DNA of 64,000 nucleotides from the NCBI GenBank assembly GCA_029204225.1, contig CM055110.1, positions 20,504,410-20,568,409 on the forward strand, written 5' to 3'. A program made the translations under genes and the position numbers. How positions within the stretch are numbered: the first letter of the stretch is position 1; each line of letters opens with the position of its first letter. This DNA comes from Diphasiastrum complanatum. Its lineage: Eukaryota; Streptophyta; Lycopodiopsida; Lycopodiales; Lycopodiaceae. Positions 31,245 through 44,031 of the stretch are shown here, in pieces. The notes under the pieces are model-generated. The model searched no databases, was not told the DNA's origin, and was given only the letters and a program-made list of their open reading frames with translations.

Positions 31245-34200
31245 CTAGCTTGGTTCAATCATTGCTTTACTAATCACTCCAAGTGATGATCTGAACTTCA
31301 TAAAAGGTTCCTTTTGAAGTGGTTTAGTAAGTAGATCAGCTACACATTCATTGCTTGGAACATGCTCCAAAGCAATCTCCTTGGCTTGCACCATTTCTCT
31401 CACAAAGTGATGGCATATCTCAATGTGCTTAGATCTTGCATGGAAGATTGGGTTAGATGCAAGGTGTTGGGCTGATATATTGTCATTGTAGATGATTGGT
31501 GCCTCCTCTGAATCCATGATCTTTAGTTCCACCAATAATCTCTTGATCCAAAGTACCTACTTTGTAGTGGTTGTCAAAGCTTTGTACTCGGCCTCGGTTG
31601 AAGATAGAGATATAGTTTCTTGCTTTTTTGAAAGCCATGAAACCACACCTTCTCCTATGAAAGTTGAATAGGCACTTGTTGATTTCCTATCCCTCTTGTC
31701 CCCTGCAAAATCTGAATCACTAAATGCATGAAGGTTAATCACATCTCCTCTATATAGAATCCCAAAATCCAATGTATCTGAGATGTATCTTAGAATCCTC
31801 TTAGCCTTTTTCCAATGGATATTCAATGGCTTTTGCATGGATTGGCTCAACCTACATACACTAAAGCTAAGATCTGGTCTAGTTATAGTGATCCACATTA
31901 AGGAACCTATAAGTTGCCTAAACAAAGTGATGTCCATGAAGGATCTTTCATCATCTTCATTTGGCACTTTTACATCTTGCTCCATTGGTGTGTCAACACT
32001 TTTGCATACTTCCATCTTAAACTTCTTCAAAAGACTTTGAGCATAGTTTACTTGACTTATAAAGATAAAATCAGACCCTCTAAGTACTTCTATGCCTAAG
32101 ATGAAGTGAAGACTCCCTAGATCTACCATCTTGAACTCTAAGGATAGATCTATCTTGATTTTTTCAATACCATCAACACTATTTCCACTAATGATGATGT
32201 CATCTACATAAATGAGTAAAAGTACAATACCAACATCATCAAACTTAATGTAAAGAGTGGGATCATATTCACTTTGAACAAAAGAAAGTGAAATAAGATA
32301 GCAATGTAGTCTTGAATTCCAAGATCTCGAGGCTTGCTTCAAGCCATAGATGCTTCTTTGGAGATGGCATACTTTGTTCTCCATTCCATGCTTGATGAAC
32401 CCTTGTGGCTGCTCCATATAGATATCCTCTTCCAAAAAACCATTCAAGAAAGCATTAGAGACATCCATTTGACATAGAATCCATCCAAAATGTGATGCAA
32501 GTGCAATGATTAGTCTTATTATGACCATCTTGGCCAGGGGTGCAAAAGTTTCCTCATAGTCTATCCCTCTCTCTTGAGCATAACCTTTTGCAACTAATCT
32601 TGCTTTATGTTTGTTAACACTCCCATTTGAATTTAACTTAAGCTTGAAGACCCACTTGCATCCTATTACATTCCTTTGAGATCTCTCAACAAGCAACCAA
32701 GTTTCATTCTCAATCAAGGCATCATACTCATCCAACATAGCTTTATACCATTCTTTGGAGTTCAATGCATCTTCAACATTAGACGGTTCTTCAAAACTAG
32801 ATAAAGCATAAGAAGTGGATGATATACCCTCAACTTGATGTCCTTTGCCTTGATATGTGAGCCTTGATGGCTCCACTTTTGCCCTTGAAGATCTCCTTGG
32901 TGTGATAGGTGGGTTTGGTGCTTGCTCCTCCATGAGCTCCTCCTCAAAACCAAGATCTTGCTCCTCGGCCATCTTCTTCTTGATTGTTGGAGCACTTGAG
33001 CCTTCTTCAAGCATATGCATATGATGTTCATCAGAGATGACATACCTTGAAACAACAAATTTGTTCAAGGATGGGAGATAGACTTTGTAGCCCTTGCTTG
33101 AGCTTGCATATCCAAGCATGATCCCTCTTGTGGAAGATGGATCCTCCTTGGTTCTTGTTTCCAATGGCACATGCACATAACATATACACCCAAAAACTTT
33201 CAAGTGATTAAGATTGGGTTTCTTTCCATACAACATCTCATAAGGAGTTTTGCCTTCAATGGCTTTGCAAGACACCCTATTCATCAAGTAGTTTGCACAT
33301 ACAAGAGACTCACCCCAAAAGGATTTGGGCAAACAAGCATCTAATCTTAAAGCCTTAGAACATTCACATAATGTTCTATTCCTTCTTTCAGCAACTCCAT
33401 TTTGTTGAGGAGTGTAAGGACAAGAAGTCTCTTTCTTGATCCCTTCCTCCTCACAAAAGGCCTTGAACTCATTGGAGATGAATTCTCCACCATTGTCACT
33501 TTTAAGAATCTTGATGCTATGATTATGATGCTTTTCCACAAACAACTTGAACTTTACAAAAGTATCAAATACTTGAGACTTGAAGGAAAGTAAGAACACC
33601 CAACAATATCTTGAGTAGTCATCAATGAAGGTTAAAAACATGGATGAACCTCCATTAGATTTGGTGCTAGCAATGTGCACATCCGAGTGTATGAGTTCAA
33701 GAGGATGAGATGACTTTGTGATGGAGTTAGGAAACACCTTCTTATGTGCCTTGGATAAGGCACAAGCTTCACAAACCTTGTCCTCCTTCCCAATAGACCT
33801 TGGTAGGCCTAAAGCATACTCCTCCTTGATCATAGCCTCCATGGAACCCGAGTTGACATGTCCAAGTCTTTTGTGCCATAAAGTAAAGGTAGATATCTTG
33901 CTCTTCTCGGCCAACATGACAACATTAGTATCCACAAATGCATCCAACTTATAAAGTTTGCCAAGTCTAGTGCCCTTAGCCACTATCTTACCCTTCTTCT
34001 TGATGAAACATTCATTTGAAGCAAAGTCAACATTGAAACCATTGTCTACCATTTGGCCAACACTTAGTAGATTCTTTGTTACTGTAGGAATGTACAAAAC
34101 ACCTTCTATGTTGATCTTTTTGGAAGATCCTAAGCAAAGGGGAATGCTACCAACTCCTTCAATCTTACAAGCTTCATCATTTGCTGTATAGATAGACTTT

Positions 34201-34990
34201 ATAGGTCCATCATAAGATAAGAGAGAAGAGAAAAACTCCCTTTACTAGTCATGTGTGAACTAGCACCCGAGTCAATCCACCAAGGACCTTCTCCTTTGAA
34301 GCTTGTTGAAGAAAATATGGACATCATGAGAGAGTCCTCATGTGAACTCTCCTCCTCCTCCTCTTTGCTCATGTTGGCTTGGCTTTGATCTTGCTTCCTC
34401 TTGAAGCATTCCGAGGCATAATGCCCCATCTTGCTACAATAGTAACACTTCACCTTTGATTTGTCCTTCTTGACTTTGGTGGTTGATGGAGATGCCTTTG
34501 GGGGTCCTTCTTGATCCTCAAGCTTTGTAGACTTCTTGAATGTTGATCCTTTGCCTTTGGACTTGCCTTTGCCTTTGGTGAAGAGAGCTTGGTCATCTCC
34601 ACCTTGGATGGAAAGCCTATCCATCCTCTCTTGCATTTGGCTCCTTCTTGATTCCTCGGCCATGAGTGTGCCTTGGAGTTATTCAAGTATGGGTAGCTTA
34701 CCCATAATTGCATATCCCTGAACCAAATTGTCAAATTCAAAGCTTAGTCCATTCAATATGAGTTGAACAAGCTCTTCATCCTTGATAGGATCACCTATAA
34801 AGGCTAGCTCTTTGTTCAATTCCTTTACTCTTAGGACAAAAGTATGTGCACTCTCTCCTTTCTTTTGATAGCTTCTATAGATTTGATTCTTCAAAGCTAA
34901 CATTCTAGTTTGGTTCTTGGATTCATAGACCTTTTGCAAAGTCTCCCAAGCATCTTGAGCTGAAGTGCAATCTCCTACCTCTCTTAAGAA
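31245..34990 (-). pseudogene. Copia gag-pol, lightly damaged
   Basis: Gag text starts about 15 bp from the primer site (at about 34990) without the usual leader or the first 70-80 gag residues. It reads VYESKNQTRMLALKNQIYRS, a stop at 34679, then CCHC CYYCSKMGHYASEC and protease WWIDSGASSHMT. After a frameshift near 34230 an 846-codon frame (31557-34097) holds the integrase zinc site (WHKRLGHVN), the catalytic HSDVH, SDNGGEF and NGVAER residues, RT (MDVSNAFLNG, YVDDIIIS) and RNase H (DSDFAGDKRDRKS, TEAEYKAL). A stop at 31557 is followed in the same frame by the RNase H end (HARSKHIEI, to 31245). Two stops, one frameshift and the 5' deletion make it non-autonomous. Confidence 0.92.
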
Positions 34991-35003
34991 TTTCAGCCTT
35001 TAG

Positions 35004-35015
35004 GCTCTGATACCA
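35004..35015 (-). other. Primer-binding site
   Basis: GCTCTGATACCA on the plus strand, directly next to the 5' LTR. Gag-like text begins only about 15 bp further inside, so the leader is deleted. Confidence 0.92.
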
Positions 35016-35697
35016 TGTGAAAATTACAGCAAATAAGGATCCTAAAACACTTGAAATGATGAGGGAAACAATAGATTATGATTTCATAAGATTAGCACAA
35101 GTTGAACCATCAAAATCCATCAAAAATCTATGCTTGAACCTCACTAAATGGTCCAAATCCTTGAAGAAGGATTCACACGTGTGAAAGTACGGACTCCCAC
35201 AGTATGAGTACTGTACACCAGGTCTACATTCAATCCTATAATCATTAGTAATCACAAGTACTCAAACAATTATGAACATAGAGAGCAATTGCACCATTAT
35301 GAGAGAAAAATCATGAAATTGCTTGATTGATTTTGGTGAGATATCATCACCTATATATACATGATCCATCACGGTTTTGGGCAGGTATGAGTAGCCCTAA
35401 ACCTATCCCTAATGCTAATTTTGGTGGATCTTTCATCCCTACCAAGTTAGGGTTGGAATCTTGGAGATCCCTCAACAATGCAAAAATTACCAAAAATAGC
35501 TCCTATTTTTTCTCCCTTGTATCTAAGCATAATTTGGACTCATTCCAAAGGTTCTAACACTTAGGTCTACTTGAGAACATCCTTATGAATGGAATCCTAT
35601 GCTATTTGGCACGTGTGACAAGCCACATCATGACCATCTAACTATTCACAAGTCATATGACCAAAACTAGTCAAGCTAGAATTGTGAATTTTTAACA
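35016..35697 (-). repeat. 5' LTR of the Copia in Gypsy gag
   Basis: 682 bp, pairs with 30549-31230. TTCACACGTGTGAA at 35172-35185 and GTACGG at 35187-35192. ACCTATATATACATG near 35350 (TATA-like) may be its promoter read on either strand. Confidence 0.93.
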
Positions 35698-37960
35698 GAT
35701 CTTGTGTCTTGGAATATCTTCAAAGACGCTCTTATCAAGCTTTTAAACCTTCTAAACTAACTCAAAGCCCGTTCATCCAAATCACTCATATCAAGATGTG
35801 TCGTGAAGAGTCTGTAAGAAACTACATTGAGGGTTTCAAACGTCTCAAAGTAGAATGTGTCGATGACAATATCACTGAACGTATGGCCAGCAAATTATTC
35901 TTGGTTGGAATCTCTAAAAGTATTCGTCGCGAACTAAAACCAGTTGATCTTCATGATCAACTTAAGAATGTAATGACTAATGCTATTTGAGAAGAAGACG
36001 AGGGATCCGATGAGGACTTTGATAATCATGAAAAGAAAGCCAAACATCTTGAACGTCTTCATAACCCAAGACCTGAGAATACCACCCAATCTTTCCGATT
36101 TCCTACATCAAATGAAAACTTGGCAGAAATTTCAACAAACACACATGGAAAAACTCACTGCTGATTTCCAGAACGCTATGAAAAATATTGTTGACAAATC
36201 ATTTCCAACAAGAGAAAATATCTGGTGTTCTATTTGTTTGCAGAATCACACTACCAATGAGTTCCCCCCAACTGAAACACCATTATCCGGTAGCATTCAG
36301 ACCCATATATCGAAAATACCACTTTTACAATCCACGACAACCCATGCCACAACCAAGAGTATATCAACCATGACCAAATGCACCCAATCAGTATCCACCA
36401 TGCCAATAGCTCATCGTTAATCAACCCACTCCACAAAAAGTTGTCCATTTTATTGACTCAAATTCTATAGATCCAACAACTTATTATGTGGAAGACACTA
36501 CTCAACCATAATACTCCTCTGAAATAGTTGTATATTAATCCTGTGATCCTAATGCTCCAGTGATTGATCCAAATGTCCCACCTATGATCCTAATCAAGTT
36601 GTGTTTGCAACAGAACAACTTCTCGCAATACGCAGATGCTCTATCTGTGCAGGTAAACATCCTAGTATTCGCTACCCAGACAAACTTCGATTTCAACCAG
36701 CTTGTGAAAATTGTGGCAATCAACACCATGCGAAAGATTGCCCTTCCTGATCTAAACTCGTTGCCCTTGTCAGCTCCATGCAAGTAGAAACTTTGTCTGT
36801 CAAAACTTTGCCAATCTGGGTCTTGACTCGTACACAGAAAATCCCTAGCATTGCGCCTAGCAAAACCCAGCAACACACCATACCTCCGAGTGAAGGATCT
36901 ACACCCATTGTGTATCCTCAACCATCAGAAGAAATTAGGCTGCATCACAAATATCATCAGCAGATCCAAAATGCAAACCAACACTCTTCCACCTCCCATA
37001 AAGCACCTCACATGTCTTTTGAGAATAAAGCCCTTGAAGGCATTGAAGTATGGGACAATTTGTTACAAGCTAATTTCAACCTTGCCTTCCACATTTTATG
37101 GAAGCATGCGGGTCAGTGGAAACAACAACTCCAATCCACCGAAACCACCACCCCTAATGAGCTACCTAAAATGCCATTACACCTAACCAATATGCTCAAT
37201 GAAAGGGGCAATATTAAGATTCCAGCTACTCATCCCCAATCCCGCGAAGTATTAGCTATGTTAAATGGTGGCTCAGGTATCAACATCATCTCCACATCTC
37301 TCATGTTGGAATGGAACCTGAGAGACAAACTCACTAAATCCACTTGTCAGCTCAATATGGCTGATCAACGTGTGGTTCGACCTACAAAATTTCTACCACA
37401 AATTCTGATCGAATTAGAAGGCCTGAAATTCACCATAGACCTGGTTGTACTCGATATTCCTAGTAATGTCTACTCCTATGAGTTACTACTTGGTCAACCA
37501 TGGCTCACCAATGCAAAGGTCATTCATGACTGGAGTAAGATCCTACCTGCCCGCCATGTTCGATACGAATCCGGATAGGATCCCAACAACAACAAACCAC
37601 GAGCACCATAGCAACCAACTGCTAAACCTACTGCTCAATTGGGAAGTTCCATGACAACTTTTACAATACTCCATGAGTATCCAGATCACTCATGGCACAA
37701 AGACGCTATTACAAGAAATGAATTGAGTTATTGTAGGAGGAAGAAGAACATAGATATTCTGTCATCTGCTACAATTTCCAAACAAGAGCAACCTCACCAG
37801 GAAATTGAAATTTTCTTCTGCCTTTTTGCAACTTCAAATCTATATGTCGTCCATACTTGGAAAAAATTTCCATTTGATCATTTAATCTTGCAACAAGTAG
37901 ATATACCGAAGCAGAGTAGAGGATACAAGAGCACCAAGACAATTTAATGAACATCTAGCA
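35698..37960 (+). pseudogene. Ty3/Gypsy gag (part 2) and aspartic protease relic
   Basis: Gag continues after the Copia (VSWNIFKDALIKL) and, after a frameshift, FIQITHIKMCREESVRNYIE with RRELKPVDLHDQLKN (35709-35990). Many stops follow to about 36780. A 266-codon frame (36778-37578) ends with a retroviral-type aspartic protease: AMLNGGSGINIISTS, in which the catalytic Asp of DGG is Asn, and LLGQPWLTNAKVIHDW, the conserved second half. No RT, RNase H or integrase follows before Copia sequence at about 38100. Confidence 0.8.
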
Positions 37961-38288
37961 GAACGTCTAGCAAGACCTCTCAGAAAACTAGTACCTGCCA
38001 AGAAACCAGAAGTTTTAATTGAGGTATCTTCAAGTGCACAAAATGCCTTGGAATCCATGGCTTGGCATGATGTTTAGTTTTGAAGTGTGCTACATGTATC
38101 ATAGACACATTTATGGAACATCTTGTAAGGGATCCTTTAAGAGGTGGTGAAAGATCCTTCATGGACATCATTCTCTATTGGAGTCTCAAAAGTTTCTTGT
38201 TTGTAGCTGGATTTTTTATACACTTCTAAAAGCTTTCATTCACCTATCAAGAGAGTTGTAAATAGATCAAGCTAAATTTGAGGAGGAA
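37961..38288 (+). pseudogene. Short Copia 3' relic
   Basis: Near 38150 the plus strand reads ERSFMDIILYW, like the Copia RT segment ERSF.DITLYR before the RNase H region. After a large deletion a purine tract (TTTGAGGAGGAA) precedes an LTR start at 38289. The RNase H domain is missing. Confidence 0.55.
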
Positions 38289-38764
38289 TGTGAAGAATTG
38301 CCAAAAAATTGGCAAATCTAGCTTGATCAAAAACCATGTAGTATAATGTAAATTTTGTACACACATATGAGGCCAAAATGCCACGTGGAAATCCACTCCT
38401 AATGTAGGTTAGGTCAAGTCAAGAGAGTTGGTCATGTCTATTTTGTGGTCATCCCTACTTTATAGGATGTACACATAGGTTTAAGGTGAAAATTTGACCA
38501 ACTAGCCTACCTACCAAGCATAACTCTAGGATCTAGTCTAGGGTTCATTTTAGGGCAAGAAGAGTGAGTTAACTTCCTTATTACATGGTGCAAATCCACC
38601 TAACTTCAAGAAGGAAGTCAAATTTGCTATGTATTTCAAGCTCTCATAGTGAGAAGATAGAATTTTTTTGGAGCTCATTGGCAATCTCAAGCTAGTTCAC
38701 TATGTACATTGAGTTTTTGTGATCCAAATGGAATGTCTTAACCTTCCAGGCTAGGAAGTTAGAT
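38289..38764 (+). repeat. Copia LTR start (plus orientation)
   Basis: Begins TGTGAAGAATTGCC right after a polypurine tract, as a 3' LTR should. The right end was not fixed; the dispersed repeat at 38765 begins there. Confidence 0.55.
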
Positions 38765-39222
38765 CCTGATTAGAGCATTCGGGTTCTCACAAGATTATTA
38801 ATGATATTTTTGACCTAGTCCAGAATGACGTGGTGTAACTAATAAGCTCATACACTGGACTACCGAATATCCATGTCAAGGACTATCCTAAATCCCTTGT
38901 ACCGAACATGAATATAACACTAAGCTATCAAAGATAAATGTTAAATATTGTGTAGGTAATTTTATATTTTTGGCAATGGTCAAAATTTTAACAATTAGAA
39001 TAGAAAAATATTGATTTCTTACTTGTATGAACTTCAAGAAGTCATTGGGATTAATGAGTTTGCTATTTGTACTGGACGACTATAAAAATAATTTGTCAAA
39101 TTTCAGAAGGATGATGGGCTTGAAAATTATTTGAAGTATGTTAAAATCACTAGAAATGTGTGGCTCACTCGAAGTTCAATTTGCTTGGAAAAGCCATGAT
39201 CATGGTTGCCAAGACTTTGTCT
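38765..39222 (+). repeat. Dispersed repeat, inverted copy at 18183-18620
   Basis: Diverged reverse complement of 18183-18620 over about 450 bp, including GTGGTGTAACTAATAAGCTC and GCCATGATCATGGTTG. No coding motif. Confidence 0.7.
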
Positions 39223-39348
39223 CATTAGGATGTGGACTCAAAAATTTATATTTGGAGATCCACCCATTTAGCACTTTACACTACATAAATAGAATTAAGC
39301 GAAATCGATCCATATGCGAAGAGAAAATTTCTCCATGAAACAAACAAA

Positions 39349-40689
39349 TGATAATGATTGTTTACATTCAGATGAATACTACAAGTTTTATCTTTTGTAA
39401 TCTAACTTTCACTTTGAATAGATTTGCATGCTTTTTTCATTAATGTAATCTATCGATATTGTATTTGCGAAAAGTTGTGTTCTTCTAGAAAACCATTGAA
39501 ATAGTTATAGGAGCTAGCTAGTTTTTTCGGTTATTCTACCATGATTATTTTAATAGAATGCTACTCTTGCTTGTCATTGAGTTTTTTCATGAATTATGAT
39601 GACCACATATCTAGGCTTCTATTAATTCTAAAAAAAATTTTATGCTGCATAATGTCATAGAATATATCACATGACGTAAAATTCATGAATTAGTATAATG
39701 CACATTTGCATTATTGAGTGATTTACAATATAATGTGTGAAGTGACATGCTCCCCATAATATACTTTGAACTACATTCACAAACTCAACACATGAATTTT
39801 GTACTATTTTTGTATAATCGTCAAAAAGTATTTTCTATCATAAGATTTTTATCATACTATTAAGCGTTTTCCAAGTCTTAGCTTTCTTTAACCTTGTTGA
39901 GACTTTCTCCTTCAAACCTTGAGTGAAAATTGTAATATCTTTCTAAACCAAGTATTAAAGTGTACATGCTTTTGCTAAGTGACCTAATAAAATTGAAGCC
40001 TTTTGTCAACCAATGCTTGGCTTACACATGGTATTTCTTGATTTTTCTAAAAGTATTTCATCTTTTTGTCTTTTTGCATGTCTTTTATGGAGGCCTGTCT
40101 TTGGAACATACTATAATCTAGCAATAGTTTGACTTGAGAGTGACTTTGGTTTAGTATTCCTAGGAAATAATATGTGAGGATATCTAAGCTTTTCTAAAGT
40201 CTACAATTAGTGCACAAAGATGAACATTTTCAAGTGGAATTGGAAGAACTGGTTTTTAGTTAGTATTTTCTTCATCTCTAAAATATTTTATACATCTAAT
40301 AACATCTACTAACTTCATGTAATACAAACATGGATATTCCAAGTTAGCACCATGAGAGAAATTGAGTATATACTTTATATTTTCAAATCTCTTGTTGAAT
40401 GCCACTCTTCTTCTAGCAACATGGAAGACCATATATTAGAATTTGAGATCAATAGCAAAAAATAAAATCAAAATAGCATTGAAATCAATTTTCAAACAAT
40501 TACGCTATATCATCATAGATTCAAATTTTTTTAATAATGGAGCAGCATTTTTGTTAGAGATTGAGAATCAAGATCTCATTCACTGTAAAAATTGATTGAA
40601 CATAAATTGATTGAATGACTAGAAAAATAAAAAGTAGTTTATTGACAATCAATGTGTACCTCAAATGTAAGAATCTACGACAAGATTGA
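39349..40689 (+). repeat. 1.35-kb direct repeat, copy A
   Basis: Nearly collinear with 48121-49492, from TGATAATGATT to GACAAGATTGA, with small indels and about 90 percent identity by eye. Non-coding and AT-rich. It could be the LTR of an unclassified element or a segmental duplication; no primer site follows it. Confidence 0.85.
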
Positions 40690-41201
40690 GAGCTTAGTGC
40701 CCTATCAAACAAGTACGTTGTGGTCTTGTACCACAAAGCCTTGCCATGTCATAATAGCATGAATTCTAAAATTTTTAGAATTTGTTTAGTGTTTTTTATA
40801 TTGTTGTGATAAACTATTTTGTAGTTTCAAAATTTGGATAGTAGTTTGTTATAAGTTTTTAACAGAGATTTGAATATTAGATAAGATCTATAATATTTGT
40901 TATTTATTTCAAAAGTCAATTTATTATAAGTTTTGTACAAAGTTGTTTTTTAGAGAAAGAGTTGATTCCATTTTTGTACTTGTTGGCTTTTTCAAACAAT
41001 GGCCCAAAGTTTGAATCACATAAAATCCTAAGAAAAAAGTATTGAGCATTTTGGCACATGAGTTGTTGAAGAGCCTAGATAAGTTATTTTGTGTAATTGG
41101 TATATCGGCTTTATATTAGATGAAATGATGATAAGTATTAGTAAATGTGAAACCGAGTTGAATTTTTAACACACAATTAAGATAAAGTTACAACATGGGC
41201 T
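40690..41201. other. Unassigned spacer
   Basis: AT-rich sequence with no gene or repeat recognised. Confidence 0.3.
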
Positions 41202-42400
41202 TCAACTATACGTTCTTCGTTCATGAGGAACAAATGTTGCTTGGTGGCTTTCCATTTTGTAGTAGAAGTATATTGGAGAGTGATCAGACCAATATGCATA
41301 AGTCAAACCAGATTGGCATTCATTGTTGTTGCAATTTGTCCATATGTGGTCAAGTTGGGAGTTGTATAGAGTTGTTGCTTCTTTAAAAAGTATTTGTAGT
41401 CCATGGTTGGCCATGAAATTACGAAGCAATTGTGCAGGCGTGTTGTTTTTTAGAATATCTATGTTCAAGTTGCCTATTATTGTTGTGGGAACATTTGTAG
41501 GTATTGTTTGTAGTACGTTGTGGAAAATTTGTAGTAGTGATTTGATGTATGCTTTTGGATGCCTGTACGTAGCTATTATGTGCATGTGGAATCGTGTGCC
41601 TTTGTTGAATATCGCATCTGTTATTTCAATGTCATTGGTTTTGAATGTTGTGGCATTGTCGAGTGATTGTGTCGACTTGTAAAATATTGTATTTCCAACA
41701 AAGGAAAGGTTATTGTAGCTTTGAAATATGTCTGGGAAGAAGTTGCTTGGGTGTTTTTGACGTGTTTCTTGTGAGCAAGGTATATTGGAATTCATTAAGT
41801 GTTTGGTCAATTTTAGGTCATCATGGTATTTTTTAAGGATATCATGTTCAAAGAGTGTATGATGAGGTGTGTGGTTACATGATAATTAATGTCGGAAACT
41901 GTGAGCTTCCAAGCAGCTATGTTATGTAGTCTTTGCATTTCTTGTTTCACTCTTTTGTCAACGATGAAGTTTTCTGCTTGCAAGAGGTACAAATTATCAA
42001 TGTCCTTGATTCTTGATAGTGTTGTATAAGTTAGACCATGTGCTTTGATCCCTTTTGGATTGAATGCCAGTTTATCCATTGTTAGTCATTGTGTTCGATG
42101 TATTGTTCGTGCTACAGCCAATTGAATTGGAAATTGTTTTCTAGTGATTATGTTCAGATGATTGTTTCCAATTTGTATTTCTTTGACAAGACATTGTATA
42201 GGTGTCCATGTTTTGTTGTAAATATGATTGTTTCCGTATTTCGTTTTGGCCCCTATTTTTGTGTCAGAGAATTGTATCCAGATAATATCTTCGGCCATTA
42301 TTGTTGTTGTATGAAATCTTTAACAGATATTTCTTGCTCACTGAAATTGCTTAGTGGATTCATTATTGTGTTTTTTGCTTTGTTTAGTAGTTGATGATAT
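41202..42400 (-). pseudogene. PIF1 helicase C-terminus fused to an EEP endonuclease (Helentron-like relic)
   Basis: Minus strand. 42298-42086 reads EDIIWIQFSDTKIGAKTKYG and RKQFPIQLAVARTIHRTQ, a PIF1-type helicase tail. After a single stop it continues in the same frame: MDKLAFNPKGIKAHGLTYTT then LSRIKDIDNLYLL (42079-41813), typical of Helitron-encoded PIF1. After a one-base frame change comes an endonuclease/exonuclease/phosphatase domain (41810-41202): CSQETRQ, PTTIIGNLNID (GDFN-like with D lost), LDHIWTN and SDHSPIYF. Helicase followed by EEP nuclease is the known order in Helentron-type rolling-circle transposons. The N-terminal Rep is not seen. Damage makes it a relic. Confidence 0.65.
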
Positions 42401-42618
42401 TCATATGGTACTTTCTTAAGTAATAAATGATGTTGTTGTTTGATAGTTCTGAGTCTTGATGGACTTGTTTAAATTTGTTAACAATCGACATTTGTGGCAA
42501 GTAGTGAAATTGATTTATTAGAGAGTGTAGATTTTGTTTCATTGTTTCAGTCCATTTGTATCACTTTCGTTTTTTGTTGTTTGACGAAAAACACACGGTT
42601 CTATGGTTGTTCTTGGTC

Positions 42619-43110
42619 TTATACTTCTACTTTGTTGTCAGTATTTGTTTGTATAATGATGGTTTTCATTGTTTGAATTGGATTGATACATGTCAAAAAA
42701 TTTTGATTTGTTGTTGTTGAATCGGTGTCACAATGATATGCTACTAATTTATAATTCATGCATTTGCAAGACCAAAACAAACAAAAGCTATAATATTGTA
42801 TTGGTGATTGATTGTCGTTGTTGGTAAGAAGTTTTATGTATGTTTCAAATGATGTGATTTGCTCATATTGGGTTTTAAAAATTGGATCATTATTGTATTG
42901 TTCTTTCCAAATTGTAGCATCACAATCATTTTTTCTTAAACGTATCAAAAAACATTGCACAACATTTGCTCGAATGTTGTACTACGGAATATGTTGATTC
43001 AATAGAAATGAAAAGACGTTGCAAATGTCATAGTTGACTTCATAAATAAATAAAAATTCAAGATCTATATAGTCTCTTGGTCCATAGCCATTTGTGCAAA
43101 TCTTGCTGGT
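42619..43110 (-). pseudogene. Possible upstream part of the Helentron-like protein
   Basis: A 113-codon frame (42619-42960: IWKEQYNNDPIFKTQYEQIT) and, further upstream across a stop, GPRDYIDLEFLFIYEVNY. No catalytic motif is recognised. It shares strand and register of decay with the PIF1-EEP frames and may be the linker or OB-fold part. Confidence 0.3.
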
Positions 43111-43409
43111 CATTGTGGTTGTAAAAGATGCTTGTGAAGCTAAGAAGAAAATAACAAAAAATTGACAATTGAATTGACTATATCAATAATTTTCTTTAAT
43201 TTGATATTTCCTTTGATCTACTCTAAGAATTAATTGACATCATCTATTTTACTTTGCTATTAACTTCAATCTATCAAAACCAATGATTATACCACTAGCA
43301 TTTGTGCAAAATTTGCCTTTGCCGTTCACTTGCATAAGTTTTGAATGTAGTCTTTTTTTGTCGCCTTCTAAGAATCATATAAATGGTGTTCCTAGTTCCA
43401 AAATTGAAT

Positions 43410-44031
43410 CAATCCATGTATTGTCAAAATATTGAAAAATATATCTTATGTTGTGAGTAGGGGTCCTAAAAATGCCAAAGATGAATTGAGCTCTTTTGGC
43501 TTAGTAAAGACCCATCTTAGAATAAAATATTCAAGGTAGGTAGAAGTAGAAACTTGAGCTACCATAGGAAATTTCCATTTGTACTTTACATGCCACATAT
43601 AATGCATGAAAAGACTAGGTGGCACAATTAGACATAGTGAGGTGGCTTGAATAAGTCTAGATAGCTTGAGAGGTGGATCCACAACTCCAATTCAACTCAA
43701 AGTAGGAGGAGAGTCCATGGATCTATATATATGTGATGTACTCTCACTGAGAAAATGATGAAATTTGTGTGTAATGCAAATTTGGAGACAAGCTCTTTGT
43801 GTCCTCTCTCTCTACATGAGTTTTTACTTTCTATTTTCTCTCTCTAGCCGAGTTGAGGCATTTATGATACTTAGTCTTATGTTTTGTTGACAGGTCTTGC
43901 TTGTAACACAATAATATTTCTTGTATGATCAGCTTTCCTATTGACAACCAATGCTAGTCTGATCTTTATGGTATTATTGGGCTTAGGAGATCAAAAGTAC
44001 ATGTGTAGGGCATCCCACACGTGTGAATTCA
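43410..44031 (+). repeat. Probable solo Copia LTR (plus orientation)
   Basis: Ends with GGAGATC...GGGCATCCCACACGTGTGAATTCA, like the ends of the LTRs at 47343 and 44706 in reverse complement. It has a TATATATATG run near 43722. No internal domain is attached. The left end is approximate. It splits the Helentron-like relic. Confidence 0.55.

Larger units (their letters stand above)
30549..35697 (-). mobile_element. Full-length but mutated Ty1/Copia element inside Gypsy gag
   Basis: Two 682-bp LTRs (30549-31230 and 35016-35697) with TG...CA ends flank a primer site (35004-35015) and gag-pol on the minus strand. The target duplication GATCT is perfect (30544-30548 and 35698-35702). The LTRs differ at several sites, so it is older than the element at 4304-10164. 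The coding region has few lesions, but the gag start is missing. Confidence 0.95.
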
